DNA from: an uncultured Spirochaetales bacterium | Lineage (GTDB): Bacteria > Spirochaetota > Spirochaetia > Sphaerochaetales > Sphaerochaetaceae | Direction of reading: 5' to 3' | NCBI GenBank assembly: GCA_949292445.1 | Contig: CASEZU010000094.1 | Coordinates: 1 to 27,667, forward strand | DNA length: 27,667 bases | The notes under the pieces: model-generated | The model's database searches: none | The model's input: the letters and a program-made list of their open reading frames with translations, nothing else | Told to the model about the DNA's origin: nothing | Position numbers and translations under genes: made by a program | In this document: one piece after another, positions 8,073-17,668 of the stretch | Layout: the number at the start of each line of letters is the position of its first letter | How positions within the stretch are numbered: the stretch's first letter is position 1

Positions 8073-8908
8073 AAAGCATGAGATATTCCCGCATCCTTTC
8101 ACTGACACTGAGGCTGATCATACTTGCCGCGGTTATTGTCATCTTCCTCATGCCGTTCTATTTCCTGTTGCTCAATTCTGTCAAACCTCTCGGTGAGATC
8201 ACGAAGGATACGGCAGCCCTTCCGTCAGTCATCAAGCTGGGCAATTACCTCGAGGCTTGGGAGCGGACGGATTTCCCCAGGGCCTTCCGCAATTCGCTCT
8301 CTGTGACTGTCTGCAGCCTCTTCGGGGTTGTGCTGTTCTCAAGTATGGCTGCATACAGGATTGTCCGTTATCCTTCAAGGTTCAACAATCTCGCATATGC
8401 GCTGTGCCTCGCGGAAATGATCATTCCGTTCCAGGTGATCATGATACCTCTTGTTATCGTGCTTGATGCCCTCTCCCTGATGAACTCGATACCGGGCCTT
8501 GTCTTCTCGAACTGGGGCCTCGGCGTGGCGATGGGCGTCTTCATGTTCTCCGGTTTCATCAAGAGCGTTCCGCGTGACCTTGAGGAAGCTGCCGCAATGG
8601 AGGGGGCGGGGGAACTGAGGATTTTCTTCAAAGTTGTATTCCCACTTCTCAAATCAATTGTTTTCACGCTGATAATCCTGGATACATTCTGGTTCTGGAA
8701 TGATTATCTCCTTCCGCTCATAGTCATCTCAAGACCGCAGTTCAGGACGCTCCCGATAGCCATCAGCTCATTCATGGGGCAGTATTCGCTGCGATGGGAT
8801 CTCGCGCTTCCAGCCCTTACGATGTCAATCATACCAGCCGCAATAGCCTTCTTCATCCTGCAGAAGAATATCGTTGCAGGATTAGTGGCCGGTGCGGTCA
8901 AGGGATGA
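8069..8908 (+). CDS. sugar ABC transporter permease (MalG/UgpE type)
   Basis: A 279-aa membrane protein with about six helices, the partner of the preceding permease. It carries the coupling loop EEAAAMEGAGELRIFF with Glu173-Ala174-Ala175 and the typical FWFWNDYLLPL segment before the last helices. It starts within the preceding stop codon region (4-nt overlap) behind GGAGGTGGAGG, and is followed 25 nt later by the binding-protein gene. Substrate specificity cannot be read from it; the GH42 gene downstream suggests a beta-galactoside. Confidence 0.93.
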   Translation: MKSMRYSRILSLTLRLIILAAVIVIFLMPFYFLLLNSVKPLGEITKDTAALPSVIKLGNYLEAWERTDFPRAFRNSLSVTVCSLFGVVLFSSMAAYRIVRYPSRFNNLAYALCLAEMIIPFQVIMIPLVIVLDALSLMNSIPGLVFSNWGLGVAMGVFMFSGFIKSVPRDLEEAAAMEGAGELRIFFKVVFPLLKSIVFTLIILDTFWFWNDYLLPLIVISRPQFRTLPIAISSFMGQYSLRWDLALPALTMSIIPAAIAFFILQKNIVAGLVAGAVKG

Positions 8909-8933
8909 ACATAAACTCAGAAAGGAGAAAAGG

Positions 8934-10187
8934 ATGAAAAGACTGCTTACAGTTATCCTCATTGCGCTCATTGCAATCTCTTCGGCTGCCGCAGGCGGCA
9001 GCGGCGAGGCAGCAGATCAGAAAGTCATAAGGATCTGCCAGTTCAAAGTCGAGATCGCCGATGATCTTCAGCGTCTTGCAGAAGAGTATGAAGAGCTCAC
9101 AGGCATAAGAGTGGAGGTGGAGTCAACTTCATCTGACGGTTATCAGACGCTGCTCAGAACGAAGTTCGCCGGTGACGAGGCCCCTGATATCTTCAACAAT
9201 GAGGGATTCTCACAGATGGCTGAATGGTCTGAGTATCTTGCGGACCTTTCTGATGAGCCATGGGTCGCGGACATGGTTCCCCAGGCAGTTGAAGGCGCTT
9301 CGATCGATGGCAGGATATACGGCCTCCCTCTCTATTTCGAGGGCTATGGCTGGTGTTACAACCCGAAGATGTTCGAGGAGGCGGGAATAACTGAGCTGCC
9401 GAAAACGCTTGATGAATTTGATGAGCTCTGCACGAAGCTCGAAGCAGCCGGCTTTGCTCCTATCGGCCTGCCTTTCGGTTCCTCCTACAATCCCGGACGC
9501 TTCATGTTCAATGTCGCGGTTGCGCATCAGGAGAATCCCACGGAATTCATCGAGGCGGCAAAGAGGGGCGAAATTGACTTCGTCAATGATGAGATCATGA
9601 ATGAATGGGTCGACATGCTCGATGTCTGCCTGAAGCATGCATACAAGAATCCTCTCGATATGGATTTCTCCGGCCAGATAAGCTCATATGCATTCGAAGA
9701 AGTCGCAATGACGATGGCGAACAATGGAGGATGGATCTCATTCACGGAGATGAACCCGGAAATTGATGCCGACTATATGGTCGTGCCTATAAATAATGAT
9801 CCTGCTTTCAACGATGTGCTTTATGCTGGCCCGTCCACATACTGGGTCGTGAATAAGAACAGCCCCGTGGTTGAAGAGGCCAAGGATTTCCTCGAGTGGC
9901 TCGTTACCAGCGATAGAGGCCAGTACTACCTGACAGATGTGTTCGGCTTTGTTCCGGGGCTTTCAACGATGTCTGTCTCTGAAGAGCAGGTCGGTCCTCT
10001 TTCGGCTGCGGTCAGCGAGGCAATAGTGGAAGGGCGTGCGCTCGGCTGGGAATGGCCAAAGTATCCTAACGGTGCTGCAGATGAGATCGGAGATGCGATC
10101 ATCGCGTATGGGGCAGGTGAGCTGGACAGGACACAGTTCCTTGAGGAAGTCCAGGATATATTCGTAAGGCTTTCCGCGGTGAGGTAG
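8934..10187 (+). CDS. extracellular sugar-binding protein of the ABC importer
   Basis: A 417-aa family 1 solute-binding protein (MalE/UgpB fold) that would bind the sugar outside the inner membrane. The N-terminus MKRLLTVILIALIAISSAAA is a signal peptide. There is no Cys near the cleavage site, so it is predicted to be cut by signal peptidase I after an Ala and to be soluble in the periplasm, not a lipoprotein. The frame is open from 8892, but ATG 8934 follows AAAGGAGAAAAGG and begins the signal peptide directly. Family features include AGDEAPDIF near residue 80 and aromatic residues in YFEGYGWCYNPKMF that may contact the sugar. Confidence 0.93.
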   Translation: MKRLLTVILIALIAISSAAAGGSGEAADQKVIRICQFKVEIADDLQRLAEEYEELTGIRVEVESTSSDGYQTLLRTKFAGDEAPDIFNNEGFSQMAEWSEYLADLSDEPWVADMVPQAVEGASIDGRIYGLPLYFEGYGWCYNPKMFEEAGITELPKTLDEFDELCTKLEAAGFAPIGLPFGSSYNPGRFMFNVAVAHQENPTEFIEAAKRGEIDFVNDEIMNEWVDMLDVCLKHAYKNPLDMDFSGQISSYAFEEVAMTMANNGGWISFTEMNPEIDADYMVVPINNDPAFNDVLYAGPSTYWVVNKNSPVVEEAKDFLEWLVTSDRGQYYLTDVFGFVPGLSTMSVSEEQVGPLSAAVSEAIVEGRALGWEWPKYPNGAADEIGDAIIAYGAGELDRTQFLEEVQDIFVRLSAVR

Positions 10188-10191
10188 GGAG

Positions 10192-12198
10192 ATGAATGAG
10201 CTGAAACTCAGGAAAATACCATTCGGGGGGGATTACTCCCCCGAACAGTGGCCACGTGAGGTCTGGAATGAGGACATCCGCCTCATGAAGGAGCTGGGAG
10301 TGAACACAGTCACGATCAACGTTCACTCCTGGATCATGAGTGAGAAAGAGGATGGGAAAATAGATTTCTCCTTCCTTGATGAAGTAGTCGCGATGCTCAA
10401 GGAAGCCGGTATTGATATCATCATGGCGACAGCGACGACGGCTCCTCCTGCATGGCTTTACCAGAAGGATTATGGGATTCTCAAGACCGATATAAAAGGC
10501 AGGCCGAATAAATTCGGAGTGAGGGAGAAATTCTGTCCGACTTCGGTGACATACAGGGAATATGCCAGGACATTCGTGACAGCTCTTGCCAATCATTTCA
10601 GAAATGAGAAGAGCATCCTTCTGTGGCACCTCAACAATGAGCTGAGCGGGTTCTGCTACTGTGAGCACTGTGAAGAGGAATTCAGGGAATATCTCAGGAA
10701 AAAGTACGGCAGCATCGAGAACCTCAATGACAGGTGGTGTACGGCAATGTGGGGGAGGACATATACCTCATTCGAGGATATCTATGCCCCTACCGAGCTT
10801 AATGAGCTTTATCTTGATGTCAATGGCGACGGAATGGATCTCGATTCCCTTCCTACCGAGGCGATTGAATACGCCAGATTCCAGTCGGAAGCACATGAGG
10901 AGCTTTTCAGAATGGAGGCGGAGTGCATAAAAGCCGCCATACCGGATGCGGTATGCACGAATAATTATCAGTTCCGCGGGCGCTTTGATTATCACAGGAT
11001 AGCAGAGCCCCTTGATATAATTTCCCTCGATATCTACCCGGAGAAAGGCGAGGCGTCGTATAATGCCGCGTTCAATCTCGACATTGCCAGGAATTTCAAG
11101 AAGGAGGATACTCCGTTCCTCATCATGGAGATGACACCGAACCATGCGAGCTGGGCGAAGGTCTGTGCAGCAAAGCGTCCGGGCGAGATAGGCCTGTATG
11201 CGATGGCGAACATTGCCCACGGAGCTGATTCCGCGCTGTTCTTCCAGATCAGAAGGACTCCTGCAGGGTTCGAGAAATTCCATGGGGCGATGATTCCCCA
11301 TGCCGGGCATATCGGTACCCGCATCGGAAGGGAGCTGAAAGAGCTTTCCGCAGATCTCAGGAAAATTCCTCTCGATATCCTCGATATGCGCCTTGAACCG
11401 GAAACTGCAGTGATCCACGACTGGGATGAGAAACTTGGCGTGGAGATTCCCTGTTCCGTGCAGAAAGGCATTGATTACTCGAAGGAAGTGAAATACTACT
11501 ACCGCTATTTCCATGAGCACAACATTCCGACAGATGTCATTTCCTTCGATCAGGATTTCTCGCGCTACAAGCTGATCGTTGCTCCGATGCTCTGCATGAT
11601 CAGGAAGAAGCATGCTGAGAGGCTGCAGAAGTTCGTGGAGGATGGCGGAGTCCTTGTCCTGACCTATTTCTCGGGATATACGGATGAATGTGATTACTCC
11701 TATCTGGGAGGCCAGCCGGGACCGCTGAGGAAGACTGCCGGACTCTGGGTCGAGGAGATAGATGCGCTGAAGCCAGAGGAGCACAACACTATGGTCTTCC
11801 ATGATGGCACTTCCGCATCTGTTTCCTATATGTGCGATGTGATACGCATCGATACTGCGGAAACGCTGGCTGTGTATGGAGAAGACTATTACCGCGGCCT
11901 TCCATGCCTTGCCCGCAACAGGCTCGGGAAGGGCGAATGCATCTACATAGGTGCGAAGCCCGATGAGGAAGGCGTTGAGAGGATTCTTTCGATGGCTGTG
12001 AGCGAGGCCGCTGTGGAGAAAGGCATGTCAACTCCTGAAGGCGTCAGGGCTGTGAAGAGGGGAGACTATCTTTTCCTGCTGAATTACAGCGGTGAGGAGA
12101 GAACTGTTTCGCTGCCGTCTGAAATGGACGATGTGCTGGGAGAGCGGAAGATTACAGAAGCTGTCCTGAAAGCCAACGGATACTCCATACTCAGATAG
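10192..12198 (+). CDS. GH42 beta-galactosidase
   Basis: A 668-aa glycoside hydrolase of family 42, which releases galactose from the non-reducing end of beta-galactosides. It opens with the typical [11 protein letters not shown]. The acid/base is probably Glu150 in WHLNNELSG and the nucleophile Glu313 in [12 protein letters not shown]. Four cysteines, Cys115 and Cys155/157/160 in CYCEHC, match the zinc site of Thermus-type GH42 enzymes. A trimerisation domain and a C-terminal beta domain follow. There is no signal peptide, so it acts in the cytoplasm on imported sugar. The ATG lies 4 nt after the binding-protein stop, behind GAGGTAGGGAG. The natural substrate may be a plant or host galacto-oligosaccharide rather than lactose. 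Confidence 0.93.
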   Translation: MNELKLRKIPFGGDYSPEQWPREVWNEDIRLMKELGVNTVTINVHSWIMSEKEDGKIDFSFLDEVVAMLKEAGIDIIMATATTAPPAWLYQKDYGILKTDIKGRPNKFGVREKFCPTSVTYREYARTFVTALANHFRNEKSILLWHLNNELSGFCYCEHCEEEFREYLRKKYGSIENLNDRWCTAMWGRTYTSFEDIYAPTELNELYLDVNGDGMDLDSLPTEAIEYARFQSEAHEELFRMEAECIKAAIPDAVCTNNYQFRGRFDYHRIAEPLDIISLDIYPEKGEASYNAAFNLDIARNFKKEDTPFLIMEMTPNHASWAKVCAAKRPGEIGLYAMANIAHGADSALFFQIRRTPAGFEKFHGAMIPHAGHIGTRIGRELKELSADLRKIPLDILDMRLEPETAVIHDWDEKLGVEIPCSVQKGIDYSKEVKYYYRYFHEHNIPTDVISFDQDFSRYKLIVAPMLCMIRKKHAERLQKFVEDGGVLVLTYFSGYTDECDYSYLGGQPGPLRKTAGLWVEEIDALKPEEHNTMVFHDGTSASVSYMCDVIRIDTAETLAVYGEDYYRGLPCLARNRLGKGECIYIGAKPDEEGVERILSMAVSEAAVEKGMSTPEGVRAVKRGDYLFLLNYSGEERTVSLPSEMDDVLGERKITEAVLKANGYSILR

Positions 12199-12205
12199 CC
12201 ATTCA

Positions 12206-12234
12206 AGACCTGCCGTGTCATGAGCGGCAGGTCT
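12206..12234 (+). terminator. hairpin terminator after the galactoside operon
   Basis: AGACCTGCCG (12206-12215) and CGGCAGGTCT (12225-12234) form a perfect 10-bp stem with a 9-nt loop, starting 7 nt after the GH42 stop. Only a loose T-rich stretch (CATATTCATCCTGTTTT) follows. Confidence 0.75.
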
Positions 12235-12305
12235 CATATTCATCCTGTTTTCCCGCCATTTCCGTCTCTGTGCACCTTTATGCTATCATCAGGGCGGAGG
12301 CTTCT

Positions 12306-13094
12306 ATGTCTGATTACATGAACGGAACGGGAATACAGTATCATCTCCATACAAAAAAGGGTGATGTCGGCCGCTATGTCATCCTCCCCGGGGATCCCAA
12401 GCGCGTTCCCCTGATCGCCCGGCATCTCGATGATGCCGTCCTTGTTGCTGACAGCCGTGAGTTCGTCACATATACCGGCACTCTCGACGGGGAGCGCGTC
12501 TCGGTGACTTCAACGGGCATTGGAGGCCCTTCCGCATCGATTGCGATGGAGGAGCTCTACAAGTGCGGCGCCGATACATTCATCAGGATGGGAACCTGCG
12601 GCGGCATAGCGCTTCCTGTGATGGGCGGCGATGTCGTCATCGCAACCGGTGCTGTCAGGATGGAGGGCACAAGCCGTGAATATGCCCCGGTAGAGTTCCC
12701 GGCAGTTGCTGATTACTACGTCGTGACGGCTCTCCGGGAGGCGGCTGAGCGCCTGGGTTTCCGCTATCATATAGGGGTTGTGCAGTGCAAGGATTCCTTC
12801 TATGGTCAGCACGATCCGGAGGAGATGCCTGTGAGCGGTGAGCTCCTTGCCAAATGGGAGGCATGGAAGAGGCTTGGGGTTCTCGCATCCGAGATGGAGA
12901 GCGCGGCGCTCTTCACCGTTGCCGCAAGGCTCGGAGCGAGGTGCGGCTCAGCTTTCTTTGTCGTCGGCAATCAGGAGAGGGAGAAGCTGGGGATGGACAA
13001 CCCGAAGCTCCACGACACTGAACCTGCCATCGAGGTGGCGGTGGAAGGCGTGAGGAATCTTATAGCTGCTGACAGGCTTAAAAAGGACAGATGA
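12306..13094 (+). CDS. udp: uridine phosphorylase
   Basis: A 262-aa nucleoside phosphorylase of the PNP/UDP family that splits uridine with phosphate into uracil and ribose-1-phosphate in the cytoplasm. Seen motifs are the phosphate-binding [57 protein letters not shown] and [13 protein letters not shown]. These closely parallel E. coli Udp and fit it better than purine phosphorylases. The frame is open from 12270, but ATG 12306 is preceded by GGCGGAGG and matches the family length. A TATCAT box at 12284-12289 may serve as the -10. The gene ends 16 nt before a convergent small gene, with no clear terminator between them. Confidence 0.92.
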   Translation: MSDYMNGTGIQYHLHTKKGDVGRYVILPGDPKRVPLIARHLDDAVLVADSREFVTYTGTLDGERVSVTSTGIGGPSASIAMEELYKCGADTFIRMGTCGGIALPVMGGDVVIATGAVRMEGTSREYAPVEFPAVADYYVVTALREAAERLGFRYHIGVVQCKDSFYGQHDPEEMPVSGELLAKWEAWKRLGVLASEMESAALFTVAARLGARCGSAFFVVGNQEREKLGMDNPKLHDTEPAIEVAVEGVRNLIAADRLKKDR

Positions 13095-13110
13095 AGCCGC
13101 GCGTCAATTC

Positions 13111-13470
13111 TCAGTAGAGGCTGATCCCTTCAGCCTCGTACTCCTTCTTCCTTCTGGCAAGGAGGTCATCCAGATCCTCGCCAGAGGCCGCTTCTGCATC
13201 GAGCTCGATCGTGAAGAGCTCAAGGCCAAGCGATGTGTACTCCCTCTGCAGTTCCTCCGCCGGGTGCATCGAGAGGTCCAGACTGAAGCGCTCCGCTTTG
13301 AAAGAGGCGACAGCATCCTCTGTCTTTTCAAGGAATGTACGGCCTGTTTTCAGGTTTCTTATCGCTATTATTCCTCTTACAGGCACCGGCCTGGAGAATA
13401 TGTCACTGGTGTTCACACCGAGATCATATGCAAAACACACATTATGTACAATCCTTGGTTTGCTTTCCAA
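13111..13470 (-). CDS. small degenerate GIY-YIG-like protein
   Basis: Up to 119 aa. The pattern GIIAIRNLKTGRTFLEKTEDA followed by MHPAEELQREYTSLGLELFTIE resembles small GIY-YIG proteins known from Firmicutes and other bacteria. The catalytic triads are altered: GIY is GII (residues 33-35) and YIG is FLE (46-48), so nuclease activity is doubtful. No ATG exists upstream of the domain. The listed TTG start has no ribosome site. A promoter at 13451-13423 would start transcription near the GTG at 13416-13414, which then becomes the likely start (leaderless, 101 aa). The fold assignment is by eye; the role is unknown. Confidence 0.6.
   Translation of the reverse strand: MESKPRIVHNVCFAYDLGVNTSDIFSRPVPVRGIIAIRNLKTGRTFLEKTEDAVASFKAERFSLDLSMHPAEELQREYTSLGLELFTIELDAEAASGEDLDDLLARRKKEYEAEGISLY
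13423..13451 (-). promoter_or_regulatory. probable promoter of the GIY-YIG-like gene
   Basis: On the minus strand, -35 TTGTAC (13451-13446, 4/6) and -10 TATGAT (13428-13423, 5/6) are separated by exactly 17 nt. The -10 ends 6 nt before an in-frame GTG (13416-13414). Confidence 0.5.
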
Positions 13471-13488
13471 AAATATGTGCGGTACAAT
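13460..13488 (+). promoter_or_regulatory. probable promoter of the V-ATPase operon
   Basis: -35 TTGCTT (13460-13465, 4/6) and -10 TACAAT (13483-13488, 5/6) are 17 nt apart. The start point would be near 13495, giving a 25-nt leader that contains AGAGGA before the ATG at 13520. It is back-to-back with the promoter of the divergent small gene, with only 8 nt between the two -35 boxes. Confidence 0.55.
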
Positions 13489-13519
13489 TTGTCAGGAAAT
13501 TCTCAGAGGAACAAAGGAC

Positions 13520-14104
13520 ATGGAACAGCAGATTCAGGATCTAATTGCCTCCATCAGGAAGGAAGGAATCGATACTGCCAGGGCTGAGAGCGGTAAGATA
13601 ATCGCCGACGCCGAGGCAAAGGCTGCATCAATTATAAGCTCTGCCGAAGCGGAGAGGGATGCCATGCTTGCAAAGGCCAGGAAGGACATTGAACTGGAGA
13701 AGTCATCCGCCGAAGCCACGATAAAGCAGGCCGCGAGGGATGCGTCGCTCTCTCTCCGGAAAAGCATAGAGGATATGTATTCATCAATACTCCGCGATGC
13801 CATTGCGGCATCGAGTGAAGGGAATGGGCTGATCAGCCTTCTCAGGATTGCTCTGGAAGGAGATGTGTCAGGTAAGGCTGTGGAGATACCGGATTCGGAA
13901 CTCAGCGCGCTGCGCTCAAAGCTCTCGGCAGCCTTTGCCGACAAGATCAAGGCTGGAATGGAGGTCCGTCCCTCCTCCTCGTTCTCCGCAGGTTTCAGGA
14001 TTGCGGAGAAGGATGGCTCAGGCTACATCGACTATTCCGATGAGGAATGCGTGAAGCTCCTGATGCCGTATCTCTCGGAAAGCCTCAGGGAGATTCTGGG
14101 ATAA
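13520..14104 (+). CDS. atpE: V-type ATPase subunit E
   Basis: A 194-aa peripheral stalk subunit of a V/A-type ATPase. The first about 100 residues are a long Ala/Glu/Lys-rich helix (GKIIADAEAKAASIISSAEAER), which would pair with a second stalk strand. The rest is the globular domain that grips the top of the A3B3 head. The frame is open far upstream, but MEQQIQDLIASIRKEG at ATG 13520 is the family-like start and follows AGAGGA. It is the first gene of the operon, and its stop overlaps the next ATG by 1 nt (TAATG). No separate G/H subunit gene is seen. Confidence 0.9.
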   Translation: MEQQIQDLIASIRKEGIDTARAESGKIIADAEAKAASIISSAEAERDAMLAKARKDIELEKSSAEATIKQAARDASLSLRKSIEDMYSSILRDAIAASSEGNGLISLLRIALEGDVSGKAVEIPDSELSALRSKLSAAFADKIKAGMEVRPSSSFSAGFRIAEKDGSGYIDYSDEECVKLLMPYLSESLREILG

Positions 14105-14634
14105 TGTCAGAGTACTACTATTTCGCCGCATCGCTCCCGATGCTCCGCATGGACCGGGAGGCTCCCATGTCCTATGCCGAGTTCATGGAGAGGGCTTCCG
14201 AGCATCTCTCTGAGAGCGATTACCGCAATCTCCGGCTTGCCGTTTTCGGCACGGAGGAAGGCGAGGCCTCAATTCCTGTCGTCAGGGAATGGCAGGAGTA
14301 TGCGGGGCACCTCAGGGCGGCAATAAACAGGATCAGGGCCGAGCGCCTCGGCTTCAAAGGATATGCCTCGGAAAGCATGGACCGCTCCCTTGAGCCGGTT
14401 GCCCGTGCGATAGTCGAGAACAGGAATCCGCTGGAGGGGGAGAAGGTGATACTCTCGCTTTATTTCGATTTCCTCTCATCGCGGGAGAACGGTTCTCCGT
14501 TCTCATCAACGGCCCTGATGATCTATGCCCTCAAGCTGCAGCTCATTGAGAGGGCGGCTGCCTTTGACGAGAAGAAGGGCAGGGCGGAATTCGATAGGCT
14601 CTACAGCGCCATCGAGGGAACACTAAAGAGGTAA
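14104..14634 (+). CDS. DUF2764 protein of the V-ATPase operon
   Basis: A 176-aa protein beginning MSEYYYFAASLPML, the typical start of the DUF2764 family. The family is found second in the V-ATPase operons of spirochaetes, Chlamydia and Bacteroidetes. It is mainly helical and soluble, with no signal peptide or membrane segment. Because these operons lack a recognisable subunit C, and this family has a similar helical, acidic make-up, it may connect the rotor to the membrane ring as C does. That role is inferred from context. It starts inside the atpE stop and ends 9 nt before atpA, behind whose start lies AAGGAG. Confidence 0.85.
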   Translation: MSEYYYFAASLPMLRMDREAPMSYAEFMERASEHLSESDYRNLRLAVFGTEEGEASIPVVREWQEYAGHLRAAINRIRAERLGFKGYASESMDRSLEPVARAIVENRNPLEGEKVILSLYFDFLSSRENGSPFSSTALMIYALKLQLIERAAAFDEKKGRAEFDRLYSAIEGTLKR

Positions 14635-14643
14635 GGAGTCGGT

Positions 14644-16368
14644 ATGTCAGCAGCAAGAGGACATGTCACCGGCGTCAACGGCAACATGGTCAATGTCGCC
14701 TTCGACGGCCAGGTCATAAAGAATGAGGTCGGTTTCATCTCCGTCGGTGGAACCAGGCTCAAAAGCGAGATCATCAGGATAACCGACGGCGTCGCCTCAA
14801 TGCAGGTGTATGAGATGACGGGCGGAATAAAGGTCGGGGATGAGGTTGAGTTCACCGGTGAGATGCTCTCTGTCGAGCTCGGTCCCGGCCTTCTCACACA
14901 GGTCTTCGACGGCTTGCAGAATCCGCTTCCGGAGCTTGCGGAGAAATGCGGCTTCTTCCTTGAGCGCGGCGTTTATGCCGATCCTCTTCCGGACAGGGAG
15001 TGGGATTTCACGCCTGTGAAGAAGGTGGGTGATACCGTGACCGCGGGAGACTCGTTCGGCACTGTTCCCGAGGGGCTCTTCACCCACAGGATCATGGTCC
15101 CGTTCACGCTTCAGGGCACGTGGAAGATCAGGTCAATCGCCGCTCCGGGAATGCATCGCTCACATGAGACTGTCTGCACGATAGAGAACCAGAGAGGGGA
15201 GACGAAGGATCTCTCGATGATCATAACCCAGCCTGTCAAGGTCGCCATCGGCGGCTATGAGGAGAGGGTGCTCCCTGATGAGCCGATGGTCACCAGAATC
15301 AGGGTCATTGATACATTCCTTCCCGTCGCTAAGGGCGGAACATACTGTACTCCGGGACCATTCGGAGCGGGAAAGACTGTGCTGCAGCATCTGACGTCGA
15401 AGAATGCTGATGTGGATATAGTGATCATCGCAGCCTGCGGCGAGCGTGCAGGCGAGGTCGTTGAGATCCTGAAGGAATTCCCGGAGCTCACCGATCCGAA
15501 GACGGGAAAGAGCCTGATGGAGAGGACGATCATCATCTGCAACACCTCCTCGATGCCTGTCGCCGCAAGAGAGGCTTCTGTATATACGGCTGTCACAATG
15601 GCGGAGTATTACAGGAACATGGGGCTGGATGTGCTTCTTCTCGCTGATTCCACATCGCGCTGGGCTCAGGCAATGAGGGAGATGTCGGGAAGGCTCGAGG
15701 AGATCCCGGGCGATGAGGCATTCCCGGCTTATCTCGAATCGAGGATTGCCGGCTTCTATGAGAGGGCCGGCAAGGTCAGGCTGCGCGACGGAAGCTACGG
15801 CTCGGTCACGATCGGCGGCACCGTATCTCCCGCAGGCGGAAACTTCGAGGAGCCTGTCACACAGGCTACGCTGAAAGTTGTCGGAGCGTTCCACGGCCTT
15901 TCCAGAGAGCGCTCGGATGCCAGGAAGTATCCTGCCATCGATTCCCTTGACTCCTGGTCGAAGTACGGGGGAATCATCGAGAAGGACAAGGTTGATACAG
16001 CTTACTCATTCCTGCGGAGGGGCGATGAGGTTGCTTCGATGATGAAGGTCGTCGGCGAAGAGGGAACGAGTCTCGAGGACTATATTGTCTATCAGAAGGG
16101 TGACTTCATTGATTCTGTCTATCTGCAGCAGAATTCCTTCGATCCTGTTGATTCCATGGTTTCCGTGGAGAGGCAGCGCCTCTCATTCTCCATACTCTAC
16201 GATATACTCGGCTCCTCTTTCCCGTTTGCTGACAAGAAGGATGTAAGAGCCTTTTTCAACGAGCTCAGGCAGCGTTTCCTGGACTGGAACAGCACCGCTT
16301 CCGATGACCCGAGGTATGAGGAGAGGAAGAACGCGCTCGTTTCGTTCTATCAGGAGAGGAGGAAGTAA
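14644..16368 (+). CDS. atpA: V-type ATPase catalytic subunit A
   Basis: The 574-aa nucleotide-hydrolysing subunit. It has the N-terminal beta barrel (GHVTGVNGNMVNVAFDG), the A-specific bulge domain inserted at about 110-200, the P-loop GPFGAGKT at residues 238-245, CGERAGEV with the catalytic Glu region, and LLADSTSRWAQAMREMSGRL. All expected motifs are intact. It assembles with subunit B into the A3B3 head on the cytoplasmic side. The ATG is preceded by AAGGAG, and the atpB start codon directly follows its stop codon. In fermentative bacteria such enzymes usually run as ATP-driven ion pumps; the direction here is not shown by sequence. Confidence 0.97.
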   Translation: MSAARGHVTGVNGNMVNVAFDGQVIKNEVGFISVGGTRLKSEIIRITDGVASMQVYEMTGGIKVGDEVEFTGEMLSVELGPGLLTQVFDGLQNPLPELAEKCGFFLERGVYADPLPDREWDFTPVKKVGDTVTAGDSFGTVPEGLFTHRIMVPFTLQGTWKIRSIAAPGMHRSHETVCTIENQRGETKDLSMIITQPVKVAIGGYEERVLPDEPMVTRIRVIDTFLPVAKGGTYCTPGPFGAGKTVLQHLTSKNADVDIVIIAACGERAGEVVEILKEFPELTDPKTGKSLMERTIIICNTSSMPVAAREASVYTAVTMAEYYRNMGLDVLLLADSTSRWAQAMREMSGRLEEIPGDEAFPAYLESRIAGFYERAGKVRLRDGSYGSVTIGGTVSPAGGNFEEPVTQATLKVVGAFHGLSRERSDARKYPAIDSLDSWSKYGGIIEKDKVDTAYSFLRRGDEVASMMKVVGEEGTSLEDYIVYQKGDFIDSVYLQQNSFDPVDSMVSVERQRLSFSILYDILGSSFPFADKKDVRAFFNELRQRFLDWNSTASDDPRYEERKNALVSFYQERRK

Positions 16369-17667
16369 ATGCAGAAGGTCTATACGAGGATAGAATCTAT
16401 TGTCGGCAACGTCATCACCGTGCGTGCCGAAGGTGTGCGCAATCAGGACCTTGCGGAGATAACGACCTCCCAGGGAACGGGATACGCGAATGTTATCAAG
16501 CTCGATGGCGACAAGGTCTCGCTTCAGGTCTTCAAGGGCGGCCAGGGTGTATCGACGGGAGACAGCGTGCGCTTTCTGGGCGTTCCCATGAGAGTAAGCT
16601 ACTCCGAGGATCTTCTCGGACGCATCTTCGACGGTGCCGGCAAGCCGCGTGACAACGGTCCTGAGCTCACAGCGAACATGATCGACATAGGCGGCCCGTC
16701 CGTTAATCCGTCCAGGAGGCTCATCCCGAAGAGGATGATACGCACTGGTATACCGATGATCGACGTTTTCAACACCCTTGTCGAATCGCAGAAACTCCCG
16801 ATCTTCTCCGTTTCCGGAGAGCCGTACAATGAGCTCCTTGCAAGGATAGCGATGCAGGCTGATGTCGACATCATCGTGCTCGGCGGAATGGGACTCAAAT
16901 ATGATGACTATCTCTTCTTCCGCAATGCGCTGGAGAAGTCAGGAGCCATATCGAGGACGATCATGTTCATACATACCGCCTCGGATCCGACTGTGGAATG
17001 CACGCTCGTTCCCGATCTCTCCCTCGCTGTCGCCGAGCGTTTCGCGCTCGATGGAAAGAAGGTGCTCGTGCTCCTTACTGACATGACGAACTTCTGCGAT
17101 GCGGAGAAGGAAATGGCGATCACGATGGATCAGGTACCATCCAACAGAGGATACCCCGGCGATCTCTATTCAACGCTTGCATCCCGCTATGAGAAAGCTG
17201 TCGACTTCGAAGGTGCAGGATCTGTGACGATCCTCGGTGTCACGACGATGCCGGGCGATGATGTCACTCATCCTGTCCCGGACAATACCGGTTACATCAC
17301 TGAGGGGCAGTATTATCTCCGCGGCGGCCGCATCGAGCCATTCGGATCGCTCTCGCGTCTCAAGCAGAACGTCAACAAGGACACACGTCCCGACCACCGC
17401 TCACTGATGGACGGCATGATCAAGCTGTATGCCTCCTACAAGGACTCGCTTGAGAAGCGGTCGATGGGCTTCATGATGACCGACTGGGATGATAAGCTCC
17501 TGAAATACGGTGCGCTCTTTGAGGAGAGGCTGATGGATCTTTCAGTGAACATTCCTCTCGAGGAGGCTCTGGATGAGGGCTGGCGCATCCTCGCCGAGTG
17601 CTTCGAGCCTAACGAGACAGGACTGAGGTCCGATCTCATAGAGACCTACTGGCCGAAGGAGAAGTGA
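16369..17667 (+). CDS. atpB: V-type ATPase regulatory subunit B
   Basis: A 432-aa non-catalytic subunit of the A3B3 head. It shows [40 protein letters not shown] and the B-type region [15 protein letters not shown] where catalytic subunits have a P-loop, so it lacks that loop as expected. [29 protein letters not shown] and the Arg-finger segment follow. It starts directly after the atpA stop with AGGAGAGGAGG in the end of atpA as ribosome site, which implies tight translational coupling and the 1:1 A:B ratio the head needs. It ends 1 nt before the GTG of atpD. Confidence 0.97.
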   Translation: MQKVYTRIESIVGNVITVRAEGVRNQDLAEITTSQGTGYANVIKLDGDKVSLQVFKGGQGVSTGDSVRFLGVPMRVSYSEDLLGRIFDGAGKPRDNGPELTANMIDIGGPSVNPSRRLIPKRMIRTGIPMIDVFNTLVESQKLPIFSVSGEPYNELLARIAMQADVDIIVLGGMGLKYDDYLFFRNALEKSGAISRTIMFIHTASDPTVECTLVPDLSLAVAERFALDGKKVLVLLTDMTNFCDAEKEMAITMDQVPSNRGYPGDLYSTLASRYEKAVDFEGAGSVTILGVTTMPGDDVTHPVPDNTGYITEGQYYLRGGRIEPFGSLSRLKQNVNKDTRPDHRSLMDGMIKLYASYKDSLEKRSMGFMMTDWDDKLLKYGALFEERLMDLSVNIPLEEALDEGWRILAECFEPNETGLRSDLIETYWPKEK

Positions 17668-17668
17668 G

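Noticed and set aside
10768..11802. 344-codon open frame antisense to the GH42 gene
   Set aside because: The GH42 frame carries clear catalytic and zinc-site motifs, whereas the antisense product shows no family pattern and no ribosome site. It is a by-product of GC-biased codons.
15160..15894. 244-codon antisense frame in atpA
   Set aside because: It lies wholly within a highly conserved gene, with no start site and no recognisable motif.
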